DNA from: Aliagarivorans marinus DSM 23064
GTDB lineage: Bacteria; Pseudomonadota; Gammaproteobacteria; Enterobacterales; Celerinatantimonadaceae
Assembly (NCBI RefSeq): GCF_000429485.1
Contig: NZ_AUBY01000017.1
Coordinates: 1-64,000 of the forward strand
DNA: 64,000 nucleotides
Direction of reading: 5' to 3'
The notes under the pieces were generated by a model. That model saw only the letters and a list, made by a program, of their open reading frames with translations, ran no database searches and had not been told where the DNA came from. Positions 53,965 to 61,307 of this stretch are shown piece after piece (position 1 is the first letter of the stretch; every line of letters starts with the position of its first letter). The translations under genes were made by a program, and so were the position numbers.

Positions 53965-54366
53965 CTAGCTATCGCGTTTAACAAACAACAGTTCACAGCC
54001 GCCAGCATCGCTTATCCAACCATGCGGTGTGCTGGCCTCAAAGGTGATGTAGTCGCCGGCCTGATAGGCGACGCCCGGACCTTTCTGTTCGCTGTGACTG
54101 CCGCTAAACAAGGTGCCTGCACCCGATGCGACATAGGCCAGCCACTTGTCATCAGAGCTATGGATGGGGAACTCAACCGCTTGTTCGCTCATCTCGAGCT
54201 TGAGTAGGGTGACGCCCATATCCTCGACCACTCGCACCTTCCAACCGGCTAATGGCGCTGGGGTGCCATCGGCCTGAGGGAGCTCAATGGGAGCCGCTGT
54301 TGCCAATGGGGTCTCGGTTAGCTCGCTACCCTCGGCTGTGGCGCGCATCACGATGTGTTTTGCCAT
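53965..54366 (-). CDS. Cupin-domain protein
   Basis: A 133-residue single-domain cupin. The segments VEFPIHSSDDKWLAYVASGAGTLFSG and GVAYQAGDYITFEASTPHGWIS match the two cupin motifs, with the His of TPHGW as a metal ligand. Such proteins bind or isomerise sugars or small acids. It lies between the GH50 and GH2 genes and is likely part of the same agar-related set. The start follows GGAGAG. Confidence 0.75.
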   Translation of the reverse strand: MAKHIVMRATAEGSELTETPLATAAPIELPQADGTPAPLAGWKVRVVEDMGVTLLKLEMSEQAVEFPIHSSDDKWLAYVASGAGTLFSGSHSEQKGPGVAYQAGDYITFEASTPHGWISDAGGCELLFVKRDS

Positions 54367-54379
54367 TCGTCTCTCCTTT

Positions 54380-54405
54380 TTGCTTAGACAAGTTGCTTAG
54401 ACAAG
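54380..54405. repeat. Tandem 13-bp repeat TTGCTTAGACAAG x2
   Basis: Two abutting identical copies sit between the GH2 terminator and the cupin start. They carry TAGACAAG, a motif repeated elsewhere in the window. The position could place them in the cupin promoter. Confidence 0.85.
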
Positions 54406-54410
54406 ATCAA

Positions 54411-54441
54411 CAAAAAGCCGGAGAACATAGGATCTCCGGCT
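54411..54441 (-). terminator. GH2 gene terminator
   Basis: On the minus strand AGCCGGAGA and TCTCCGGCT form a 9-bp stem followed by TTTTG, just after the GH2 stop. Confidence 0.88.
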
Positions 54442-54451
54442 GATTTTCGGC

Positions 54452-56815
54452 TTAGTGGTTTTCCCACATCTCCGGCCAGTAACGGTAGACACAGTGGCCA
54501 TGCTTATCGAGCTTGGCTTGCGCTTCCGCCAGATACTCCAGGCTCTTCTGCTTGGCTTGTGCCTGATCGCCCACCAACAGTACGTAGTGGTTGTTGCTTA
54601 GCTCTTCGCCATCGGCTGATTTGAGGCTTAGGCGAACTTCGAACTGACCTTCAGCATCTGCAGGTAGCTGCCAGTCGATGGCACCAAACTGCTCGGCACT
54701 GTCGATGGCAACATCGGCGCTCACTTTGCCTTCTGCCACAGGCTTGCCTTGGTACTCAACCTGCCACTCCAGACTCAGGCCGTCATAGCCATGCTGGTAA
54801 TCGTTGATGATCCACAGGCCGCCGTTGAAGGCTTCACCGGCTGACCAGCGGCGCTTGTCAAAGTGCAGGCTAGGCAGCAATGGCTGATAGGTGCGCTTGA
54901 GCCAGTCGAAGGCAATCTTCTTCTCGCCGTAGAAGTCCACCACACCCCATTTGATGTCTGGCACGTGGGTGATGAAGTGACACAGCGCCACACCGCTCAT
55001 CTTCGGCTTACGGCGGCGGTAGGTTTCCAGCGCGAACTGGATCACCGTGCCTTGGGCGATTTGAGTGGCTTCCACAAACTCTTCCAGCGAGCCCATGCGA
55101 TAGTCACCGAACACCTCGTAGTTGAGGTTGATCAGGATGTCGATGTCGGCCCAGTGGTAAGCCCAGCTTGGGCCCATTGGCCATAGCTCATCTTCAGGGA
55201 TGAATTTCTTCAGGCTGTCGATGCTCGGTGCAGAGGCTGCGGTTAGCTCAGGGATAATCGCGCAGTCCAGAGCCGGGTAGTACTCTTCCATAAACTCTGC
55301 GCCGCCTTGGTAGTAGTGCTCGTTGGCGTGCATTGATTCATGCGGCTTGAAGCCCATGTTGATCGCAGACTCAGAGCTCAGTGGCGAGGCCAGGCCGTAA
55401 GGTACGTTGGTGTACTTGTTGACCGACTTGCCAATCACTTCCATTAGCGCCTTGTTGCCACTCTCTTCGTGAGCACCAGAGAAGAATACTTCCTCACCGC
55501 CCATCCAGAAGATCTGTGACGGATGGTTACGGCGTTGCTTCACGGTCTCCACACACTCGTGTAGTACCCCTTCGATAAACTCAGGGTCTTTCGGGTAGGC
55601 CTGGGTGGCCAGGGTGAAGTTGGTCCAAACGGTAATACCCAGCTCATCACAGATGCGGTAGAAGTCTGGGATCTCTGGTGGGTGCCAGCCGAAGATACGC
55701 AGGTTGTTGATGTTGGCTTCTTTCACCATCTCTAGGCGATCTTCGTATTTCTTCAGGCTGTTTTGGCCGTACAGGAACGAAGGCTGACCGCCCCAACAGG
55801 CGCTACGCAGGAAGTGGCGCTTGCCGTTGATTACAAAGGTCCATGGGAACTCGTTGTCGTCGCGGGTGTAGCCTGGGTTGAAGTCCATTTGTACTTCACG
55901 CAGACCGATGCGCTCGCTCTTGGCATCCAAAGACACTGCGCCATCGACCAGCTCAATGCTGAAGTCATACAGGTTTTGCTCGCCCATATCCCACGGCCAC
56001 CATAGCTTGGCGTCCTCTACCACCATGTTTAGCTCAAGCTTGTTGCTGCCCGGTTGCAGGCTAACGCTCTGGCTCACTTGGGTTTGTTCGGTGTCGCAGT
56101 TAGCGCCTTGGGCCTTAGCCACCAGGGTAACTTGCTTCACTTGTTGGCTGTGGTTCACCACTTCAGCGGTCGCGGCGATGGTTGCTTGCTGCTCACTTTG
56201 CACGGTGATGTCGGTGCGGATGTTGTCCACGCGCACTTGCTCGGTAGCTTCCACTTTAACTGGACGCCAGATACCAAATGGAACCAGACCTGAGAAGTAG
56301 TCACCGGAGAAGTTCACCTTCTTACCACCACAGTTGCGGTAGTTCTTCGGTGGCGGATCCAGCTTCACCATCAGCATGTTGGAGCCATCACGCCAGTCTT
56401 CAAAGCTGGCCACTTCCGAGATGTCGAACTCAAACTCAGAGAACATGCCTTCGTGGCGACCCAGGTGATGGCCGTTTAGCCATACGTCACAGCTGTAGTC
56501 GACACCTTCGAAGATCAGGCGGATTTTCTTGCCCTGCATGGTTTTTGGCAGCTCAAAGCGACGGCTGTACCACCACTCATACTCCGCCACCCACTTGGCA
56601 CGGTGCATATTGCGGCCAAAGTAAGGGTCATCGATTTCGTTACAGCGGTGCAGGTCGGTATAGACATCGCCCGGTACCGCGCCAAAGTTCCAGCTGAAGT
56701 GGGTGCCCTGATACTCAGCAGGTAGCAGATGCAGCCCTTCTTTTACACCTTGGCCGGGGCGCATGCGCTCCATCTGCCAGCGGTAGCCACTTAAATCCAG
56801 AATTTCACGAGACAT
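54452..56815 (-). CDS. GH2-family glycosidase (mannosidase/galactosidase type)
   Basis: A 787-residue cytoplasmic-looking GH2 enzyme with no signal peptide. The sugar-binding domain (~1-190) contains FEGVDYSCDVWLNGHHLGRHEGMF. An immunoglobulin-like domain (~195-300) precedes the barrel, with predicted acid/base Glu441/442 (FWMGGEEVFF) and nucleophile Glu523 (IIPELTAAS). The overall layout recalls beta-mannosidases, but the context with a GH50 agarase suggests a beta-galactosidase acting on agaro-oligosaccharides. The ATG at 56815 gives the family start; the ribosome site GAAGGAAG lies slightly far upstream. Confidence 0.82.
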   Translation of the reverse strand: MSREILDLSGYRWQMERMRPGQGVKEGLHLLPAEYQGTHFSWNFGAVPGDVYTDLHRCNEIDDPYFGRNMHRAKWVAEYEWWYSRRFELPKTMQGKKIRLIFEGVDYSCDVWLNGHHLGRHEGMFSEFEFDISEVASFEDWRDGSNMLMVKLDPPPKNYRNCGGKKVNFSGDYFSGLVPFGIWRPVKVEATEQVRVDNIRTDITVQSEQQATIAATAEVVNHSQQVKQVTLVAKAQGANCDTEQTQVSQSVSLQPGSNKLELNMVVEDAKLWWPWDMGEQNLYDFSIELVDGAVSLDAKSERIGLREVQMDFNPGYTRDDNEFPWTFVINGKRHFLRSACWGGQPSFLYGQNSLKKYEDRLEMVKEANINNLRIFGWHPPEIPDFYRICDELGITVWTNFTLATQAYPKDPEFIEGVLHECVETVKQRRNHPSQIFWMGGEEVFFSGAHEESGNKALMEVIGKSVNKYTNVPYGLASPLSSESAINMGFKPHESMHANEHYYQGGAEFMEEYYPALDCAIIPELTAASAPSIDSLKKFIPEDELWPMGPSWAYHWADIDILINLNYEVFGDYRMGSLEEFVEATQIAQGTVIQFALETYRRRKPKMSGVALCHFITHVPDIKWGVVDFYGEKKIAFDWLKRTYQPLLPSLHFDKRRWSAGEAFNGGLWIINDYQHGYDGLSLEWQVEYQGKPVAEGKVSADVAIDSAEQFGAIDWQLPADAEGQFEVRLSLKSADGEELSNNHYVLLVGDQAQAKQKSLEYLAEAQAKLDKHGHCVYRYWPEMWENH

Positions 56816-56840
56816 TACAAATACACTTCCTTCTTGTTTG

Positions 56841-56863
56841 TATGTGAATAAGATATTCATATA
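56841..56863. promoter_or_regulatory. Palindromic operator upstream of the GH2 gene
   Basis: TATGTGAATA-AGA-TATTCATATA is a 23-base palindrome with one mismatch, 26 bases upstream of the GH2 start. It shares the TATTCAT/ATGAATA core with the inverted repeat upstream of iclR. Confidence 0.6.
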
Positions 56864-57138
56864 GGAATTTCTTTGCAACGTGCTTCGATGAAGATCTGTG
56901 TAGCGAATCACAGTTTTGGTTTGCTAACTTCGATTATTGGTAAACCAGTTTCGCTACGTACGTCGAGGTTTAACAACAGGTCTGACTCTGCATGCATTGA
57001 AGAGAATGTGTAGTTAGCGTGATAGATGTTTGAAAACTCATTATAAGCGTATGTTTTTGCTGTGTATTTATTGAGCGACTTCGGCATTAGCGCGATGATG
57101 GGATAAAAAATAACTCATTACACATTAGGGAAAATGCG
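56864..57138. other. Divergent spacer GH2 / serine protease
   Basis: About 275 bases that must hold promoters for both genes. It is AT-rich near the protease side. No other repeats or small genes were identified. Confidence 0.4.
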
Positions 57139-58737
57139 ATGACACAATCTATTAGGCGGCTATGTTGGTTACTTGTGGCTTTCTTGCCATGCGCTCATGC
57201 TGTGGTAGGAGGACAAACGGAGAAAGACCTGGATTGGCCATTTCTCGGCAGTATTCGTTCATTAACTTCCAGTGCGGTGTTACCCCAGCACGATTGTGGT
57301 GGCACATACTTGGGCAATGGCTACTTTCTCACAGCAGCACATTGCGCTAATCGCCAGCCTGACTGGACCCGGGTTTGCTTAGGGCATAGTGGGGCTGCTG
57401 TTAGAAACAACTGCTACCCAGTAAGCGAGATCATACGCCACCCCGATTACAGCTCTTCGCACAGCTATCAGTTGGATGTTGCCTTGTTCAGATTAGAAGG
57501 GGTGAGCGATAACTATCCCCACGCTCTGCTACCGACGACGGCACAAGACGCGCAGTTTAACCCCAACACGCAGTTGCGCATTCTAGGGCTGGGTGTCACC
57601 GACTATTCGGATATTAATTACAGCAACCCGGCATTCCAACTGCAAGGTGTGGCGATGCCCTTGATTGATATCGATACCTGCCAACAGCGCATCGGTGGTG
57701 CGATGCCGGTGGATGATCGCCACTTTCTATGTGCGGGCAGCTCGTCCCATGGTCCAGCGATGGGAGACAGCGGCACGGGAGCCTTTGTATGGCTAGCCAA
57801 TCAGCCGGTGTTGGCTGGTTTGGTTTCTCACGGTTACAACTACACCGGGGTGTTTACGCGTATTGAGCCCTACACGGCATGGATTCGAGATCACATGCAG
57901 GATGCGCTCGGCGAGTTAGTGGTGCCAGAGCGGCTTAGCTGGGCTCAAGATAGTGAAGGCCAGCTAACGGGTGTGCTTCGTTTGACGAATCTGACTGAGC
58001 AGGCCTTGGACTTGGAGAATGTTTGGCTAGCGGATGAGGAGCAGTTTCAAGTGACAGCGACGACCTGTGATCAGATTGCTGCGGGTGGCAGTTGCCAGCT
58101 TGAGCTTCAGGCTGACATGCAGGGACAAACACAGGCGCAATCGCTGATTCAGCTGCAATATTCGGGCGTGACTTACCAAACTGAGCTACAGGTGTTCGCC
58201 TTGTCGACTGAGCAAGGCAAGCTGGTTGCGGGTGATGACCAATGGCAGCACGGCGACGACGGTGAGTTAGCCACCAGTGCTGATGGCTTGGCTAAACAGA
58301 TGTATCTTTACCAAGCGAATGAACAGGCTGGCTATCTGGTCTTGTCTGGCAAGCTGCAAGGCTTTAGTGGAGAAGACAGTTTGCAGTTAATGGCGGGCTC
58401 TCAACTGCTTACTCAGTTTAGTGGTCGCTGCGAGTTTGAGTCGTTCGCGCTGCCAATCGAGGCGGGTAAGCCATTGCTTGTTAAGTATTTGGCTGGGCAT
58501 CAAGGGCTAGAGCCCGAGGCGGGGTATCTTCGTTTAGATAGGCTTAGTTTTCACCCTGCAGGCCAAGAGTTACCAGCACCTCGACTGCGTTGTGACTATG
58601 TTGATGCGTCCACGCAATCGGATAGCGCCAGAGAGGACTCCACCGGAGGCGGTGGTGGCAGCTCAGGGCTTGGTCTGATAGCTCTGCTGCTACTAATGCG
58701 AGCATATCGAGTAAAGCTCGTGCGCTTAGCTAGCTAA
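57139..58737 (+). CDS. Secreted trypsin-like protease with GlyGly-CTERM anchor
   Basis: A 532-residue secreted S1 protease. The signal peptide ends PCAHA at ~21, directly before VVGGQ, the normal N-terminus of an active trypsin. The triad is His68 (TAAHC), Asp113 (LDVALF) and Ser211 (GDSGTGAF). Residues ~265-490 form beta-rich stalk domains. The end (TGGGGGSSGLGLIALLLLMRAYRVKLV) is a GlyGly-CTERM sorting signal: glycine-rich segment, one helix, basic tail, processed by rhombosortase in relatives. GDSGT replaces the common GDSGG. Confidence 0.87.
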   Translation: MTQSIRRLCWLLVAFLPCAHAVVGGQTEKDLDWPFLGSIRSLTSSAVLPQHDCGGTYLGNGYFLTAAHCANRQPDWTRVCLGHSGAAVRNNCYPVSEIIRHPDYSSSHSYQLDVALFRLEGVSDNYPHALLPTTAQDAQFNPNTQLRILGLGVTDYSDINYSNPAFQLQGVAMPLIDIDTCQQRIGGAMPVDDRHFLCAGSSSHGPAMGDSGTGAFVWLANQPVLAGLVSHGYNYTGVFTRIEPYTAWIRDHMQDALGELVVPERLSWAQDSEGQLTGVLRLTNLTEQALDLENVWLADEEQFQVTATTCDQIAAGGSCQLELQADMQGQTQAQSLIQLQYSGVTYQTELQVFALSTEQGKLVAGDDQWQHGDDGELATSADGLAKQMYLYQANEQAGYLVLSGKLQGFSGEDSLQLMAGSQLLTQFSGRCEFESFALPIEAGKPLLVKYLAGHQGLEPEAGYLRLDRLSFHPAGQELPAPRLRCDYVDASTQSDSAREDSTGGGGGSSGLGLIALLLLMRAYRVKLVRLAS

Positions 58738-58740
58738 ACT

Positions 58741-58785
58741 AAAAAGGGAGGTTCAGGCCGATTCAGGAGCCGCACCTGAACCTCC
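58741..58785 (-). terminator. nifF terminator
   Basis: GGAGGTTCAGG and CCTGAACCTCC pair over 11 bp; on the minus strand the stem is followed by CTTTTTAG, 8 bases after the nifF stop. Confidence 0.85.
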
Positions 58786-58792
58786 AAGTTTG

Positions 58793-59332
58793 TTACCAAG
58801 CCATCTCAGCGGCGATCTGCTCCAGCCACGCTGCAATACGCTGCTCATGCATATCGTTCTGGTTGTCGTTATCCAGCACCAGACCGGCAAACTTGTCGTT
58901 CTCCAACAGCGCAGCCGAGCTATTAAAGGTGTAACCCTCGCTGGGCCACTCGCCGACCAGATCGGCGCCAGCTTCCGCCATTAGGTCGTACAGCTCACCC
59001 AAGCCATCGACAAACTCATCGGCGTAGTTGACCTGATCGCCCAGACCAAACAGGGCAACCTTTTTGCCGGCGAAATCCGCTTCTTCCAGGTTAGGAGAAA
59101 ACTCCTCCCAGCTCTCTTCCTGACAATCGGCTGACATACCCGGTAGCTGGCCTTCGCCCAGCGTTGGCGTGCCGAGGATCAGGTAGTCGTAGCCCAACAG
59201 TGTATCGATGCTGGCGCGGTTAATGTTAAGTGGCTTATCGGCCACGTCCTCGCCCAGGGCGCGGAAGATCTGCTTGGCGATCTTGCGGGTGGTACCCGTA
59301 TCGGTACCAAAGAAAATGCCTACCTTGCTCAT
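58793..59332 (-). CDS. nifF: Nif-type flavodoxin NifF
   Basis: A 179-residue long-chain flavodoxin. The FMN phosphate loop is GTDTGTTRKIA; LGTPTLGEGQLPG (50s-60s loop) and ALFGLGDQVNYADEFVDG flank the isoalloxazine. It is very similar throughout to Klebsiella NifF as remembered (MANIGIFFGTDTGKTRKIAK, LVLDQDNQFDQTE). It carries electrons to the nitrogenase Fe protein. Although ~31 kb from nifM, it has its own -24/-12 promoter and NifA-type sites, supporting a nif role over a general flavodoxin. Confidence 0.9.
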   Translation of the reverse strand: MSKVGIFFGTDTGTTRKIAKQIFRALGEDVADKPLNINRASIDTLLGYDYLILGTPTLGEGQLPGMSADCQEESWEEFSPNLEEADFAGKKVALFGLGDQVNYADEFVDGLGELYDLMAEAGADLVGEWPSEGYTFNSSAALLENDKFAGLVLDNDNQNDMHEQRIAAWLEQIAAEMAW

Positions 59333-59356
59333 AATGTTACTCCCTTATCGTGTTCT

Positions 59357-59372
59357 GGCGCTTGCCTTGCCA
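59357..59372 (-). promoter_or_regulatory. Sigma54 promoter of nifF
   Basis: On the minus strand TGGCAAGGCAAGCGCC keeps TGGCA at -24 and GC at -12 with canonical spacing. The start would be ~59347, giving a very short leader that still includes the AAGGGAG ribosome site. Confidence 0.7.
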
Positions 59373-59526
59373 CCGCTAGATAGCTGGCCAATATGGATGC
59401 CTTGTGTCGCGATTGTGCGCAATTGCTACTGAGTTTATCTACTACGTTTATCTACCTCACAGCAATCCTTATGCCGTAAGTTAATGTGAGTAAAATCAAA
59501 GCGTTATTTTCTTTTGCGCGTAGTCT

Positions 59527-59542
59527 TGTCGTAAATGCAACA
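59527..59542. promoter_or_regulatory. NifA-type upstream site A (nifF)
   Basis: TGT-CGTAAATGCA-ACA, ~155 bases upstream of the nifF promoter. It shares TGTCGTAAA with the nifE and nifU sites. Confidence 0.7.
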
Positions 59543-59552
59543 GAGATTGTTC

Positions 59553-59568
59553 TGTTTGCTCGCCAACA
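59553..59568. promoter_or_regulatory. NifA-type upstream site B (nifF)
   Basis: TGT-TTGCTCGCCA-ACA has exact spacing, 26 bases from site A. Its last half (GCCA-ACA) equals that of nifH site 2. It also lies 20 bases before the divergent CMD-family gene. Confidence 0.6.
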
Positions 59569-59587
59569 ATACTGATAAGGAACCGCC

Positions 59588-59878
59588 ATGTTAGGAAAGC
59601 ACCAAGCCGCTTATGAGCAGTTTTACCATTCCACTCATGAGAACGACCATTTAGATAGCAAGACTGAGTTGCTGGTGGGGCTGGCCGCGGCCATGGCGAT
59701 GAACTGTCAGCCCTGTACTCGCTATTATTTGCATCAAGCGAAACAGGCCGGGATTACTAAAGGTGAGGTCACCGATGTTACCGCCAAGGTGATGGCGGTG
59801 GCGGCTGGGCAAAAGAAGCTGCAGATGCAGGAGGTATTGCAGCATTACAAGATCGATCTAGAGCGCTTTGAAGGCTAA
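59588..59878 (+). CDS. Carboxymuconolactone decarboxylase-family (AhpD-like) protein
   Basis: A 96-residue CMD-domain protein. The redox motif CQPC is at 40-43 with His at 49 (CQPCTRYYLHQAKQAG), the AhpD-type active site for peroxide reduction or thiol exchange. ATAAGGAACC precedes the ATG. It is divergent from nifF across a spacer carrying two NifA-type sites, so nitrogen-fixation-linked redox protection is possible but unproven. Confidence 0.85.
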   Translation: MLGKHQAAYEQFYHSTHENDHLDSKTELLVGLAAAMAMNCQPCTRYYLHQAKQAGITKGEVTDVTAKVMAVAAGQKKLQMQEVLQHYKIDLERFEG

Positions 59879-59924
59879 GTGAGCCTTGCAGGCAGGAGTG
59901 GCCCCTGCCTGCCGTTTAAGAGGG

Positions 59925-61088
59925 CTACGCAGCCTTGGTGGTACCAGCATTTTTGCCGAAGAAGGCATCCAGATAGATCTGTTTTATATCGGCCACACTT
60001 GGGGTGCCCGGGTTGGTGAGGGTGCATGGGTCATTGAAGGCGTTGTCGCTCATGCGATCGAGTACCGCCATAAACTGTTCTTCGCTGATATCCACCTCGC
60101 TGATCTCTTTAAAGGTCAGAGGGATGTCCAGTTTGCCATTGAGCGCGCGCAGCTCATCTTCGATGGCGCCTATGCCCAGATAGCGCTCCATCTCCGCATA
60201 CTTGTCGGTGGACTGCTTGTTGTACTCCACGATGAAGGGCAGCAAGATGGCGTTGGCCAAGCCATGGGTCACCCCAAACTCGCCACCAATCTTATGCGCC
60301 AGTGAGTGCACCAAGCCCAGCGACACGTTAGAGAAGGCCATACCCGCGAGTGTCGAGGCATTATGCATCTTGTCTCTGGCCAGCATATCAGCGCCGTTGC
60401 TATAGGCGGTCTCGATGTTTTCCAGCACTAACTTAGTTGCGCGCATTGCGAGCGGGTCTGAGTAGTCATTGGCAGCGATAGAGACAAAGGCTTCTAAAGC
60501 ATGCGCCATCACATCCATACCGGTGTTAGCGGTGATATGGGGCGGCATCTTAGCGGGCAGGGCCGGGTCGATAATCGCTACATCGGGCACAATATGGGCC
60601 GAGACAATGGGGTACTTAATATGGTTTTCGGTATCGGTGATCACGGAGAAGGCGGTGATCTCGGAGGCGGTACCGCTGGTGGACGGAATGGCCACAAACT
60701 TGGCCTTGTTGCGCAGCGCGGGCATGGCGGCTACCGGAATAATGTCTTCAAAGCTAAGCTCTGGATGCTCGTAGAAGCACCACATCACCTTGGCTGCATC
60801 CAGCGCAGAACCGCCGCCGATGGCAACGATCCAATCTGGCTGGAAGTCGCGCATGGCTTGGGCGCCTTTAAGCACCGTATCCACCGAAGGGTTAGGCTCT
60901 ACGCCGTCAAACACCTGCGAGTCGATGCCGCCCTCTTTGAGTAAGCTCTGGGTCTGCTCGATAAAACCGAAGCGCTTCATCGACTGCCCGCCGGTGACAA
61001 TAAGCGCCTTGCTGCCTTGCAGGCCCTTGAGCGCCGATAGGGCGTCTTCACCAAAATAGATACTCTCTGGGATCTTGAATGTATTCAC
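59925..61088 (-). CDS. Iron-containing alcohol dehydrogenase
   Basis: A 387-residue group-III alcohol dehydrogenase. The NAD-binding GGGSALDAAK and the substrate/metal region TSGTASEITAFSVITD, TGMDVMAHALEAFVS and GLVHSLAHKIGGEFGVTHGLANAILLP carry the His/Asp metal ligands. It reduces aldehydes or oxidises alcohols such as propanediol or butanol. The GTG at 61088 follows AAGGAGGAACACA, a strong site, and gives the family start VNTFKIPESIYFGE. A longer frame lacks support. Confidence 0.9.
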   Translation of the reverse strand: MNTFKIPESIYFGEDALSALKGLQGSKALIVTGGQSMKRFGFIEQTQSLLKEGGIDSQVFDGVEPNPSVDTVLKGAQAMRDFQPDWIVAIGGGSALDAAKVMWCFYEHPELSFEDIIPVAAMPALRNKAKFVAIPSTSGTASEITAFSVITDTENHIKYPIVSAHIVPDVAIIDPALPAKMPPHITANTGMDVMAHALEAFVSIAANDYSDPLAMRATKLVLENIETAYSNGADMLARDKMHNASTLAGMAFSNVSLGLVHSLAHKIGGEFGVTHGLANAILLPFIVEYNKQSTDKYAEMERYLGIGAIEDELRALNGKLDIPLTFKEISEVDISEEQFMAVLDRMSDNAFNDPCTLTNPGTPSVADIKQIYLDAFFGKNAGTTKAA

Positions 61089-61153
61089 TGTGTTCCTCCT
61101 TGTACAATAACCACATAAAAAATAGTGGAATATTTGTACACCAAAATGCCTAT

Positions 61154-61167
61154 AGTGGTCTACCACT
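61154..61167. promoter_or_regulatory. Palindrome AGTGGTCTACCACT (GntR/FadR-like)
   Basis: Perfect 6-base arms around CT. The core TGGT-N2-ACCA resembles operators of FadR-subfamily GntR regulators. It lies 66 bases upstream of the dehydrogenase start; a weaker CCAC-TGT-GTGG follows at 61181-61191. No GntR gene is adjacent. Confidence 0.5.
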
Positions 61168-61307
61168 TGCTGGGTTTATCCCACTGTGTGGTACTTAAGA
61201 TGTCAAAGAGGATGGTAATGAAACGAACTGGCTCACTATCGCTGATGGCCTTACGCGACATTCCAAAACCATCGCGTTTAGCCGCTCTGGTCGAAAAGGA
61301 GTAACGA

